Below, one piece after another: positions 8,558-17,315 of a stretch of DNA of 64,000 bases. The notes under the pieces are model-generated. The model had not been told where the DNA came from. It did no database searches and saw only the letters and a list, made by a program, of their open reading frames with translations. A program made the translations under genes and the position numbers. Source of the DNA: HGM04593 sp045533955 (GTDB lineage Bacteria; Bacteroidota; Bacteroidia; Bacteroidales; Bacteroidaceae); assembly GCA_045533955.1 (NCBI GenBank), contig JAZSIU010000101.1, positions 26,394 to 90,393 on the forward strand. Reading direction: 5' to 3'. Within the stretch, counting starts at the first letter, position 1. Every line of letters starts with the position of its first letter.

Positions 8558-10591
8558 TCAGTTGGTCTCGCTATCGAGCGAATATCCGTTGGGGTAGATG
8601 AGTAGGATGCTAGTCTCTTGATAATCGCGCTGCAACTGCGTAAATACGTGGTCGAGCGAGGGACGGAACGATATTGAGCCTCGGCGGGCGCTGACTATTA
8701 TGAGCAGATGGTCTGTTCTTATAATCTTGGAGAGGCGCTTGAGGTCGTTGCCGCCATCGGTGGCAAAGAACTCTGCTTCGACGGTGGCAAAGACTTTTAA
8801 CTGTTTCTCAATCAGGGCCATAGTATCGGGGTGCCCGTGGTAACAGACGCGACAGCCCATTCCCTCGGCCATACGCGCCGTCTGCTCGACCCAATTCGAG
8901 AATCCGGCTTCAAACTCGGCCTTTGCGGGGAAGGTAATATGTATGCGTCGGATTGTGTTCAGAGGCATCGTCAGACGTGCCATAATTATCTGACAATTAA
9001 GACCGCGCAACAGCTCGGGCAACACATTTCCGAGGAAGGAGTCGTTTGTTGTCTCCTTTTTGTGAAAGCCAACGATGAGCTCGCGATAGTCATTCTCTTT
9101 CACCTCGTGGATAATACCGTTCGAGAGGTTGGTGGTAAGGCGCATCTTTGTGAGCAGAGGAACATTGACCGAGGCTGCAATCTGTGCGGCTGTGTCAAGG
9201 AGGCGCGTTGCACGATTCTGCATCTTCTCGTCCTCGTCGAGCACCACGGTAACGGCCGAGAGGGGAATTGCCGAATTTTCTTTGCGCATAAGCAGTGCAA
9301 GATCCATCAGTTTATCGACCATCATTGGGTTGGCAAGTGCCAGAAGAGTCTTTTTCGATGCGTTGACGGGCTTGTCGAGGCTTGCACCCGAGACTATTAT
9401 CTTGCGCGAGGCGCGGTCGGTTACAATCGAGCTTACTATACACGATACAAGGATAAGCAGAATTGTGCCGTTGAGTACATCGTCGTTCAGCAGTGGCGAG
9501 CCGTCAGGCATAATAATTCCGTGTCCCACAAGCGCGGCTGCCAGCGTAGCTGCGGCCTGCGAGCTGCTCAGTCCGAACATAAGCCTCTGTTCGTCGCCGC
9601 CGAGTTTGAAACTCTTTGCGGTAATCCACGAGGCCAACCATTTTCCACTGAGCGCCGTAATCACCATTGCCAGCATAACAAGCAGCGCCCCACCGTCGGC
9701 AAAAAGTACCTTGACATTTATTATCATTCCCACACCAATGAGAAAATATGGGATAAAAATGGCATTGCCTATAAAATCTATGCGGCGCATCAAGGGCGAT
9801 GAGTGAGGGATGAGCCTGTTGAGCACAAGACCTGTTATAAAGGCGCCCAAAATACCTTCCATTCCCACAAGCTCCATCATTCCTGCACCCAAAAAGAGCA
9901 GCGCCATCACAAAAATGTACTGTATTGTGCCGTCGGTGTATTTACGAAAAAAATGTCGGGCGATGCGCGGAAAGAAGAAAATTATCACCCCTGTCAGCAG
10001 TATCAGCTTCAGCAGAAGAAGCACAAAGAACCACCCGTCCGACTCGCCACTGAACAATCCGCCCACCACGGCCAGCACAAAAAGCGTAAGCGTGTCGGTT
10101 ATCACAGTGCCGCCCACCACAAAATTGACACATTTTAGACGCGAAAGTCCGTATCGTGCCACAATGGGATAGGATATTAGGGTGTAGGAAGCGTACATAC
10201 TCGCCAGCAGCACCGCTGTTATAATGTTAAAATCGAGCACAATGATGTTTGTAAAAAGGCCCAACAGGATAGGTACGGCAAAGGCCAAAAGACCCAATGT
10301 GAGCGCCCCGGCCCTATGCTTCTTCATCTCCTGCATATTTATCTCGAGGCTCGCAAGAAACATTATATAGTAAAGGCCAACCTTTCCGAAAAGCTCGAAG
10401 CTATCGTCCCTTTCAAGAATGTTGAACCCGTTGGGGCCCACCAATAATCCGGCCAAAATCATACCAATGATATGCGGCAGACGCAGTTTCTGAAACAATA
10501 GCGGTGCAAAAAGTATTATGCACAGCACCCAAAAGAAAATCCACGTAGGGTCGGTTATCGGGAAAAAAGACGATAAATTCATCACGCTCAT
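8558..10591 (-). CDS. CPA2-family cation:proton antiporter with cytosolic USP-like domains
   Basis: The 677-residue protein has a KefB/NhaS-type membrane part (residues about 10-390, roughly 12 helices). It includes LRLPHIIGMILAGLLVGPNGF near the start and GAGMMELVGMEGILGAFITGL in the middle, typical of CPA2 antiporters. The remaining 280 residues are soluble and resemble tandem universal-stress-protein folds (for example ALLMRKENSAIPLSAVTVVL and ELIVGFHKKE). In Bacteroidota such fusions are annotated as Na+ or K+/H+ antiporters for ion and pH homeostasis; the ion is not determinable. ATGs at 10591 and 10582 are both plausible starts. Confidence 0.9.
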   Translation of the reverse strand: MSVMNLSSFFPITDPTWIFFWVLCIILFAPLLFQKLRLPHIIGMILAGLLVGPNGFNILERDDSFELFGKVGLYYIMFLASLEINMQEMKKHRAGALTLGLLAFAVPILLGLFTNIIVLDFNIITAVLLASMYASYTLISYPIVARYGLSRLKCVNFVVGGTVITDTLTLFVLAVVGGLFSGESDGWFFVLLLLKLILLTGVIIFFFPRIARHFFRKYTDGTIQYIFVMALLFLGAGMMELVGMEGILGAFITGLVLNRLIPHSSPLMRRIDFIGNAIFIPYFLIGVGMIINVKVLFADGGALLVMLAMVITALSGKWLASWITAKSFKLGGDEQRLMFGLSSSQAAATLAAALVGHGIIMPDGSPLLNDDVLNGTILLILVSCIVSSIVTDRASRKIIVSGASLDKPVNASKKTLLALANPMMVDKLMDLALLMRKENSAIPLSAVTVVLDEDEKMQNRATRLLDTAAQIAASVNVPLLTKMRLTTNLSNGIIHEVKENDYRELIVGFHKKETTNDSFLGNVLPELLRGLNCQIIMARLTMPLNTIRRIHITFPAKAEFEAGFSNWVEQTARMAEGMGCRVCYHGHPDTMALIEKQLKVFATVEAEFFATDGGNDLKRLSKIIRTDHLLIIVSARRGSISFRPSLDHVFTQLQRDYQETSILLIYPNGYSLDSETN

Positions 10592-10649
10592 ATACCACTC
10601 ACATTTATCTTACATTCAAACACTCATCATATTAGATTCGTTTCCGTAA

Positions 10650-11948
10650 TTACCACGAATATGTCAATCCCAACGACATATACTCCTTAAATTGCCAATA
10701 GCCATACGAGTCGCTGTAAAGTCCGCGCGAACTATCGTCGAAGCGTCCGTGCATAAAGAGTGTTGCATCGAGATATTTGTTAATCTTCATTTTAAAGGTA
10801 TTTTCCCAGTTGAAATAGGCGCGCGAATAGTTGGTATAAAACTCCATACGCGAATAAAGGGTTACATTCTTGCACAGAGTGGCATTTAGCGTGGGCTGTA
10901 TCTGCGTACCAAAGTCCTCTTTATGCTGACGTCCCGCGCGAATGCCGTAACGCGAGGCAAGATAGCCGTAGCGCACGAATTTATAGTTGTAAGCCGAGAG
11001 GGGTGCAAAATAGACCGAGAGGTTCCAATTCTTACCACTGCGCTTATAGTCGAGACCGACCGAGAAATTGGCATCGAACGGTGCCATAAAGTTCGAGACA
11101 AAGTCGCGTGTGTTTGTCGGATAGTTGGGCATCGACTGTGTTTGCAGTGTCATCTTAGCCGAGAGGTTCACATTGTTAAGAATCTTGTAACCGAATTTAG
11201 AGTCGAGACGCAACATATCATTGTTGGTCTTATAGTTGTGCAGAGTATCGCCCGAAACTGTAACAAAGCCCAATTTTGCCTCGAAAGTATTTTCGAACGA
11301 TATTTTCTTTTTATCGTTGTAGTTAAGATGCAGTTTCAGATTGGTGATTAGTGTCTTATTGTTATCGCCACCCTGCGCCCAGTTGCCCGAGAAATAGTTC
11401 TGCGTGAAGCTGAACGAGAAGCTACCCGATGTGCGCCAATAGTTGGGCTTTACAATCTTTGTCTCGAGATTACCCTGTACATTATCGGGAATTGCCAAGG
11501 GTTTATCCTTTTTCTCCTCAATCAGTGCGCGCTGCTTTTTCTCGAGCTCGGTAGGTGTTACCTCGCGGCGCATATCAGCCTCGGTCATTCCTACAACGTC
11601 GGGGCGCAATTTATAGACGTTGAGCATCAGGCGGTCAATCATCATTTTCCGATGCTCGTACATTTCAATGTCGCTGTCGGTATATTTTTGCGGAATGTCG
11701 AACCCTTTGGAAAAACCCTGCTTAATTGTCGATTCATAAAGCACAGTGGGGGCGAACATTCTAAAATAAGTTGGGTCGGTACGCTCGTTGTCATCGAGGC
11801 TAAAATCAGTATCCGCAGGCAAGCGGCTCTCATTGACAAGCGCATCAAGACGTTTGTCGAAATATTTCATCACCGCCTCGGGCGACTGAGCTTTTAGAGC
11901 AGCCGAGGTAATGATAAAAAACGATAGAAAAAAAGATACTCGCTTCAT
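10650..11948 (-). CDS. DUF3078 outer-membrane-associated protein
   Basis: The start at 11948 (MKRVSFFLSFFIITSAALKAQ) gives a signal peptide and 432 residues; the upstream extension to 12050 would bury that signal. The C-terminal half is beta-rich. It contains the DUF3078 landmark WRTSGSFSFSFTQNYFSGNWAQGG and ends with aromatic strand pairs (MSLGLTYSW), as expected for a Bacteroidota outer-membrane barrel. The N-terminal 150 residues are helical and charged. Function is not established for the family. It is divergent from yidC; a TATCTTCG -7 candidate lies on the minus strand at 11968-11975 just upstream of the ATG. Confidence 0.85.
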   Translation of the reverse strand: MKRVSFFLSFFIITSAALKAQSPEAVMKYFDKRLDALVNESRLPADTDFSLDDNERTDPTYFRMFAPTVLYESTIKQGFSKGFDIPQKYTDSDIEMYEHRKMMIDRLMLNVYKLRPDVVGMTEADMRREVTPTELEKKQRALIEEKKDKPLAIPDNVQGNLETKIVKPNYWRTSGSFSFSFTQNYFSGNWAQGGDNNKTLITNLKLHLNYNDKKKISFENTFEAKLGFVTVSGDTLHNYKTNNDMLRLDSKFGYKILNNVNLSAKMTLQTQSMPNYPTNTRDFVSNFMAPFDANFSVGLDYKRSGKNWNLSVYFAPLSAYNYKFVRYGYLASRYGIRAGRQHKEDFGTQIQPTLNATLCKNVTLYSRMEFYTNYSRAYFNWENTFKMKINKYLDATLFMHGRFDDSSRGLYSDSYGYWQFKEYMSLGLTYSW

Positions 11949-12143
11949 AGTAATTGTAATTTTCGGGCGAAGATAACAAATTTCGGGCACAATGTAAAAT
12001 TTCATTAAATGTAAATTGCAAAGAATTACACAAAAGACAAAAGAGAACACAAACTAATGAGTTATATTTTGCAGAAAGGCAAAATAGCGCCTTATTCACC
12101 GACATTTTTTACCCACAAAGTCTATTTATTAGGTTATTTTTAC

Positions 12144-12151
12144 TAACTTTG
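12144..12151 (+). promoter_or_regulatory. Candidate -7 box for yidC
   Basis: TAACTTTG matches TAnnTTTG exactly and lies 42 bp upstream of the yidC ATG. No clear -33 TTG is seen at the expected distance, so this is a moderate call. Confidence 0.4.
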
Positions 12152-12192
12152 CAGGCAATTATCAAAATTGAGAGAAAAATTCAAGCAAAAAG

Positions 12193-14118
12193 ATGGACAA
12201 GAATAGTATTATCGGATACGTGCTTATAGCATTAGTATTAGGAGGTTATTTCTATTTCAACCAACCCAACCCCGAGAAAATAGAGGCTCAAAGACGCTAT
12301 CAAGACTCGATTGCAGCCGCCCAATACGAGCAAGAGCAATTAAGAGCCAAAGAGATTCAAGAGCGCGAAGCAAAATTAAACGAGCAAAAGAGCGACAGCA
12401 GTTCTTTCCTGTTCAACGCATTAAAAGGCGAAGCCAAAAACATCACCCTCAAGAATGAGAAACTGAGCATCGACATCTCGACACTCGGTGCGCGCATAAC
12501 CTCGGCCACACTCGCCGACTACAACAATCAAGAGGGCGCACCCGTTACCCTATTCTCGGCCGACGATGAGACGAGCATCGCCAACGGTCGCCGCAGCAAG
12601 ACACTGCGCAACCAATTCTACTTCACACTCGACGGAAAAGAGGAGAACATCAACACCGCCGATATGTACTTTACCCCCGTCGAGCAAAGCGACAGCAGCG
12701 TCATAATGCGCCTTGCCTTCACCGAGGATAAATACATCGACTTCCGCTACAACCTTTTGTCGGACAGCTATATGGCAAACCTCTCGATAGAGGCTCACAA
12801 TATGAGCGGATTCTTCCCAAGCTCGACCCGCGAGATTGGCATCAATTGGAACCAGCTGCTGCGCCAGCAAGAGAAGGGCTTTACATTTGAGCAACAATAC
12901 ACAAACATTACATATAAGCTGAGCGACGACGACACCGACAATCTGAGCGAGCGCGAAAGCGACAAAGAGCAGATTAAGGAGCCCGTCGATTGGGTGGCAT
13001 TCAAGAACCAATTCTTTTCGTGCATAGTAATTGCCGGCGAGAGTTTCAACGACGTATCGCTTGTATCGGACACCCTGCACGAGGGCCGTGGATTTATGAA
13101 AAACTGCTCGGCAGCAATGTACACAGGATTCGACCCCAGCGGAAAGACCCCCACGGAGCTTCAATTCTATTTCGGCCCCAACAAATACAGCACACTCAAG
13201 GCAAGCAACAAGCTCGGCATCAACCCCGATAAAGACCTCAATCTGCACGAGTTAATATATTTTGGATGGCCCATCGTGCGCCTCATCAACCGCTACTTTA
13301 TCATCTACCTCTTCGACTGGCTCACAAGCTGGGGAATAAGTATGGGAGTGGTGCTTCTGCTGCTGACACTCATTGTAAAGGCCGCCGTATACCCCTTCAC
13401 ACTAAAATCATACGTATCATCGGCCAAGATGCGAGCACTAAAGCCCTACATCGACGAGATTAACGCAAAATACCCCAAGCCCGAGGATGCAATGCGCAAG
13501 CAGCAAGAGATTATGGGCCTATACAGCAAATACGGCGCAAGCCCTATGGGAGGCTGCCTGCCGATGCTCATACAGATGCCCATATTCATAGCCCTCTTTA
13601 ATTTTGTCCCGAATGCCATAGAGCTTCGTCAGCAGAGTTTCTTGTGGGCCCACGACCTTTCGTCGTACGACGCGCTCATAAGTTGGGGAACATCAATATG
13701 GCCCATTGGCAACCATATAAGCATCTTCTGTCTGCTGTTCTGTGTAACACAGATACTTAACACCTATTATACCTCGAAAATGCAGCCCAATATGGGAGGC
13801 TCGCCCGAACAGGAGCAGCAGATGAAAATTATGCGCTGGATGATGTACATTATGCCCGTTGTATTCTTCTTCATCTTCAACGACTACTCATCGGGACTTA
13901 ACTACTACTATTTCTTATCGACCCTCATCAGTGTGTTTACATTCATCTATCTGAGACACGCAGTAAAAGAGGACGAGCTTCTGCGCAAGATGCAGGCCTA
14001 CCACGAGGCCAACAAGAACAATCCTCAGAAGCGCAGCGGAATGATGGCCCGCCTCGAGGCACTGCAACAAGAGCAGCAACGCCTGCTCGAGGAGCAACAA
14101 AAGAGAAGAAAGCAATAA
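12193..14118 (+). CDS. yidC: Membrane protein insertase YidC
   Basis: The 641-residue protein has the Gram-negative YidC layout. It starts with a single N-terminal membrane anchor (IIGYVLIALVLGGYFYF) and a large periplasmic beta-domain (about 60-350). The conserved 60KD_IMP insertase core (about 365-590) contains IVKAAVYPFTLKSYVSSAKM and GGCLPMLIQMPIFIALFNF. A basic, glutamine-rich C-terminal tail (QQEQQRLLEEQQKRRKQ) likely contacts the ribosome. It inserts proteins into the inner membrane alone or with SecYEG. A conserved hypothetical gene follows after 27 bp and is probably co-transcribed. Confidence 0.98.
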   Translation: MDKNSIIGYVLIALVLGGYFYFNQPNPEKIEAQRRYQDSIAAAQYEQEQLRAKEIQEREAKLNEQKSDSSSFLFNALKGEAKNITLKNEKLSIDISTLGARITSATLADYNNQEGAPVTLFSADDETSIANGRRSKTLRNQFYFTLDGKEENINTADMYFTPVEQSDSSVIMRLAFTEDKYIDFRYNLLSDSYMANLSIEAHNMSGFFPSSTREIGINWNQLLRQQEKGFTFEQQYTNITYKLSDDDTDNLSERESDKEQIKEPVDWVAFKNQFFSCIVIAGESFNDVSLVSDTLHEGRGFMKNCSAAMYTGFDPSGKTPTELQFYFGPNKYSTLKASNKLGINPDKDLNLHELIYFGWPIVRLINRYFIIYLFDWLTSWGISMGVVLLLLTLIVKAAVYPFTLKSYVSSAKMRALKPYIDEINAKYPKPEDAMRKQQEIMGLYSKYGASPMGGCLPMLIQMPIFIALFNFVPNAIELRQQSFLWAHDLSSYDALISWGTSIWPIGNHISIFCLLFCVTQILNTYYTSKMQPNMGGSPEQEQQMKIMRWMMYIMPVVFFFIFNDYSSGLNYYYFLSTLISVFTFIYLRHAVKEDELLRKMQAYHEANKNNPQKRSGMMARLEALQQEQQRLLEEQQKRRKQ

Positions 14119-14145
14119 GAAAAACAAAGAAATAACATAAAAAAA

Positions 14146-14778
14146 ATGGGAATATTCAGTTTTTTCAAGAAAAAAGATAAACAGGTCGAGAAGGTAGGCG
14201 GAATGGAGGACTTTATGACCCTCATACGCGTATATTACCAATCGGTGCTCGCCTCTAATTTAGGTATAACAAACCTTGCAATGCTGCCCGACGTAGCAAC
14301 ATTCAAGCGCACACTGAAAATACCTACACAGAACAACAAATTAGGCCTTGCCGAGCGCAGCCGCTGCCGCAAAATGCTCGAGCAACTATATGGAATGAAC
14401 GACGCATTCTTTAAAGAGATTGACACCTCAATAAAGAAAAACTGCAAGAACATCAACAGCGCGCAGCCCTATCTGTTCGCATTTCAAGGTTTCAACAACG
14501 ACCTTATGATACTCGTCGGCAATCTGCTCAGCTGGAAACTGCGTATGCCCTCATTTATGAACAAGGCACTGCGCACACTCACCGAAAAGACTATCCACGA
14601 TATTCTCACAAAGAACAGTTGGAAAGACGAGGCTACATTCAAGACCGTATATGCCGTTCGTCAATATAAAGAGAAGCTGGGATACAGCGAGCAGTGGATG
14701 GTCGATTACGTCTATCGCCTCGTAACCCTCGCCAAGAAGGAGCCGCGTCAGCAAGCCGAGGACATTGACAAAAAGTAA
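14146..14778 (+). CDS. Conserved hypothetical protein downstream of yidC
   Basis: The 210-residue protein begins MGIFSFFKKKDKQ, a basic hydrophobic N-terminus that could touch membranes but is too polar for a signal peptide. The rest is helical, with the segments LIRVYYQSVLASNLGITNL and LFAFQGFNNDLMILVGNLLSW. No motif I recognise indicates an enzymatic activity. It follows yidC by 27 bp on the same strand, which suggests co-expression and perhaps an envelope role (inference only). An imperfect hairpin lies after the stop. Confidence 0.7.
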   Translation: MGIFSFFKKKDKQVEKVGGMEDFMTLIRVYYQSVLASNLGITNLAMLPDVATFKRTLKIPTQNNKLGLAERSRCRKMLEQLYGMNDAFFKEIDTSIKKNCKNINSAQPYLFAFQGFNNDLMILVGNLLSWKLRMPSFMNKALRTLTEKTIHDILTKNSWKDEATFKTVYAVRQYKEKLGYSEQWMVDYVYRLVTLAKKEPRQQAEDIDKK

Positions 14779-14815
14779 AAAAACGACGATAAATAATACT
14801 CAGCAAAAAATACAA

Positions 14816-14854
14816 AAGAGGGTGCCCTACCCACACCACAAAGGGCATCCTCTT
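14816..14854 (+). terminator. Hairpin after the yidC operon
   Basis: The stem AAGAGGGTGCCCT / AGGGCATCCTCTT (14816-14828 with 14842-14854, one G-T wobble) has a 13-nt loop. The plus-strand T-run is poor, so termination efficiency is uncertain. Confidence 0.5.
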
Positions 14855-14872
14855 ACTGTTATACAATAAAAA

Positions 14873-15793
14873 ATGCTCACACTAAAGCCAATAACAATAG
14901 ACGCATTACACGAGCTGCAACAATTCGCCCCGTATATTCCCGCACGCTCGTGCGACTACACCCCCGGTAATCTCATAATGTGGGCACGCTTTATGAATTA
15001 CCGCTACGCAATAGAGCAGCAGACACTGTTCATAGCCACAAAATCACAATCCGACCCAAGAGAAGCAGCCTTTCTTATGCCAATAGGCAGCCTGCCCCTC
15101 GCCTCGTCGATAAAGCAGTTAGAAGAGCACTGTGCAACCACGGGCGAGGCACTGCGTCTGACAGCCGTCCCTGCGCCATACAAAGAACAGATAGAGGCAC
15201 TACTCCCCCACCACACAACAGCCTTGCTCGAAGATTGGAGCGACTATATATACAGCGCAGAATCCCTTGCCAGCCTAAAAGGCAAGGCACTCAACAAAAA
15301 GCGTAACCGATACAACAAATTCCTTGCCGAAAATCCCAACCACAGTTTCCGTCGCTTCACAGCCGATGACACACACGAGACGCTGAAATTCTTAATGGCC
15401 GACCGCGACTGTCAGCACAACCGCGAGGAGTCGATGCGCTGCTACGAGCAGTGGCAGTGTATGGCAACCGTACGCAACCACACACGCTTCCCTCAGCCCG
15501 CCGGCCTGCTGGAGGTCGATGGCAAGATTGCAGCCTTCACGCTGGGCGAAATATTCGGCGACACACTATACGTACACATCGAAAAGGCAGGGCGCGCAGT
15601 AGTAGGCTCAGGCGAGGCCATCAACAAAATGTTCGTCAGCGACATTCTCTCGCAACACCCCGAGGTGATATACGTCAACCGCGAGGAAGACCTTGGCGAC
15701 CCCGGCTTGCGACAAGTGAAACGCGCCTATAACCCTGTGGAAATGCTCCACCGCTACGAATTTATCCCCCCGACAGAAGACAATGAACAATAA
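14873..15793 (+). CDS. DUF2156 (phosphatidylglycerol lysyltransferase C-terminal-like) protein
   Basis: The 306-residue soluble protein starts with MLTLKPITIDALHELQ. It has the features of the DUF2156/LPG_synthase_C acyltransferase fold: an early CDYTPGNLIMWARFM segment and a C-terminal region ending VNREEDLGDPGLRQVKRAYNPVEM, whose NxEEDLGxxGLR motif is characteristic. It lacks the multi-helix membrane domain of MprF, so a lipid substrate is not implied; the related fold transfers aminoacyl or acyl groups. It overlaps the next gene by 11 bp, which suggests translational coupling with the glycosylase. The acceptor substrate is unknown. Confidence 0.85.
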   Translation: MLTLKPITIDALHELQQFAPYIPARSCDYTPGNLIMWARFMNYRYAIEQQTLFIATKSQSDPREAAFLMPIGSLPLASSIKQLEEHCATTGEALRLTAVPAPYKEQIEALLPHHTTALLEDWSDYIYSAESLASLKGKALNKKRNRYNKFLAENPNHSFRRFTADDTHETLKFLMADRDCQHNREESMRCYEQWQCMATVRNHTRFPQPAGLLEVDGKIAAFTLGEIFGDTLYVHIEKAGRAVVGSGEAINKMFVSDILSQHPEVIYVNREEDLGDPGLRQVKRAYNPVEMLHRYEFIPPTEDNEQ

Positions 15794-16373
15794 TATAGAG
15801 CGCCACCCGTGGGCACCTTTTCTGCCCGCAAACGCCCGGGTACTGCTGCTCGGCAGTTTTCCACCACCCCGCACCCGTTGGTCAATGGACTTTTACTACC
15901 CCAATATCAGCAACGACTTTTGGAAAATGGCAGGGCTGATATTCTTCGACAATCCCGCACACTTTATAAAAAAGAGCGAAAAAGCCTTCGACCGCCCCAA
16001 GATAGAGGCCTTCCTCAACGAGAAAGGAATAGCCCTGTACGACGCAGCCACCGCCGTGCGACGCAAAAAGGGCAACGCCTCCGACCTCCACCTCGAAATA
16101 ATCGAGCCCACCAACCTTCCCAAGCTCCTAAAGCAGATACCCCACTGCCACACAATAGCCGTTACCGGCGAAAAATCGGCCCACACAGTACTCTCGCCTT
16201 ACCAGATTACCCCACCCCCGATAGGCGACAGCGTTGCCATTCCGCAGCTTGGCCAAAGAGTAAAACTCTACCGTATGCCCTCGACCTCACGCGCCTACCC
16301 CATAGCCCTCGAGAAAAAAGCCACATTTTACAGGCAACTTTTCATCGAAGCAGGAATAATTGCGGCACAATAG
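15783..16373 (+). CDS. Uracil-DNA glycosylase superfamily protein (hypoxanthine/uracil glycosylase-like)
   Basis: The 196-residue protein has the UDG-fold entry motif VLLLGSFPPPRTRWSMDFYY with an NDFWK segment close behind. A later MPSTSRAYP segment sits where the family has its second catalytic loop. This pattern fits the DNA-deoxyinosine or small UDG families, which excise deaminated bases. The first residues overlap the preceding frame (start 15783 within a gene ending 15793). The exact base specificity cannot be read from sequence. A promoter for the zapA cluster follows downstream. Confidence 0.78.
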   Translation: MNNNIERHPWAPFLPANARVLLLGSFPPPRTRWSMDFYYPNISNDFWKMAGLIFFDNPAHFIKKSEKAFDRPKIEAFLNEKGIALYDAATAVRRKKGNASDLHLEIIEPTNLPKLLKQIPHCHTIAVTGEKSAHTVLSPYQITPPPIGDSVAIPQLGQRVKLYRMPSTSRAYPIALEKKATFYRQLFIEAGIIAAQ

Positions 16374-16444
16374 CCACAAAAACCACAAATTCCGCCTCAG
16401 GAGCACATTAAAAGCACTATTTAGGCAAAAAAAAGATACAAATC

Positions 16445-16475
16445 TTTCTAAATTCCCAAAAATAATATATATTTG
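16445..16475 (+). promoter_or_regulatory. Probable promoter of the zapA cluster
   Basis: TTTC (16445-16448) is followed after 19 bp by TATATTTG (16468-16475), a perfect -7 box. The first ATG of the cluster is at 16563, leaving a leader of about 80 nt. Confidence 0.55.
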
Positions 16476-16562
16476 CAGTAACTGCAATTATACCACACAA
16501 GCATCGCAGCAACAGCTCGAAGCCACAAAACATTAAGTAATTGCAGAAAGATTGTCGTAACT

Positions 16563-16856
16563 ATGACCGAAAAAGAGACAACGACACTGATACAATTTGA
16601 ACAAAAGCTTCGTTTGCTGGTAGCCAACCACCAAAAAGCCCAAGAACGCATCAAGGAGCTCACCGACGCCCTTGAGCAGGCCGACAGCCACATTCAAACA
16701 TTAGAACAGCGTCTCTCTGCAATCGAGCACAGCTACAACAACCTTAAACAAGCCAAGGTAATCTCCCTGAGCGATGCCGAAATAAGCACCACCCGCGAGA
16801 GACTTACCGCACTTGTGCGCGAAATCGACCGGTGCATTGAGTCCTTGACAAAATAG
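16563..16856 (+). CDS. Coiled-coil protein encoded before zapA
   Basis: The 97-residue protein is almost wholly a coiled coil (residues about 8-95): heptads run through QFEQKLRLLVANHQKAQERI and the following LEQADSHIQTLEQRL segment. It has no signal or membrane segment. It is 24 bp upstream of zapA, and small coiled-coil proteins in this place are common in Bacteroidota. A role alongside ZapA in division-ring organisation, analogous to ZapB, is inferred from context only; sequence identity to ZapB is not evident. Confidence 0.72.
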   Translation: MTEKETTTLIQFEQKLRLLVANHQKAQERIKELTDALEQADSHIQTLEQRLSAIEHSYNNLKQAKVISLSDAEISTTRERLTALVREIDRCIESLTK

Positions 16857-16880
16857 ATAATTTTTAAATGACCAAGCATT

Positions 16881-17177
16881 ATGGAAGATAGAATTGTGGG
16901 AATTAACCTAATTGTCGATGGAGTATCCTACCCGCTTAGCGTTCCGGCAAGCGAAGAGCCCTACTACCGTCAGGCAGCCCGTTTAATAAACGACACACTG
17001 ATACCATATAACAAAGCATTCTCGGAGCAAGGCTCACAAAAAGTGCTAACAATGGTAGCCATAGATATTGCATACCGCCTTGTCAGCAAGACCGACAACA
17101 TAGGCTCAGCGCAGACAATGCGCAAGATAGCCGAATTATCAAGGCTGATAGACGATACACTGCAAACACAGGAGTAA
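16881..17177 (+). CDS. zapA: Cell division protein ZapA
   Basis: The 98-residue protein matches the ZapA family in length and layout. The N-terminal beta-strand segment is IVGINLIVDGVSYPLSVPASEEPYYRQAA, followed by a long helix (KVLTMVAIDIAYRLVS) and a coiled-coil tail. ZapA bundles FtsZ filaments at midcell. The start at 16881 follows the upstream coiled-coil gene by 24 bp, and a structured intergenic RNA candidate separates it from rny. Confidence 0.92.
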   Translation: MEDRIVGINLIVDGVSYPLSVPASEEPYYRQAARLINDTLIPYNKAFSEQGSQKVLTMVAIDIAYRLVSKTDNIGSAQTMRKIAELSRLIDDTLQTQE

Positions 17178-17295
17178 CCCGCACCCCCAGCAGCGCCCCA
17201 AAAAGGCACTGCCCACACACGAAATTTCGCGCATTGCCATATTCAAGAGGAACAAGAGCTGCCGCTCCACCCGAATATTGCGATGTGCTATTTTT
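17178..17295 (+). ncRNA. Structured RNA candidate between zapA and rny (possible 6S-like RNA)
   Basis: Two hairpins are visible. The first pairs 17190-17197 with 17205-17212 (7 of 8 bp). The second is long: 17229-17244 pairs with 17273-17288 (15 of 16 positions, one mismatch). Its 28-nt apical region holds a small GAGC/GCTC stem (17256-17259 with 17264-17267). A T-run follows (17289-17295). The zapA-adjacent location recalls 6S RNA (ssrS) in other bacteria, and a Bacteroidota 6S type is known. I cannot confirm the family; an elaborate zapA terminator is the main alternative. Confidence 0.45.
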
Positions 17296-17315
17296 ATATA
17301 TAAATTTAAAACATT

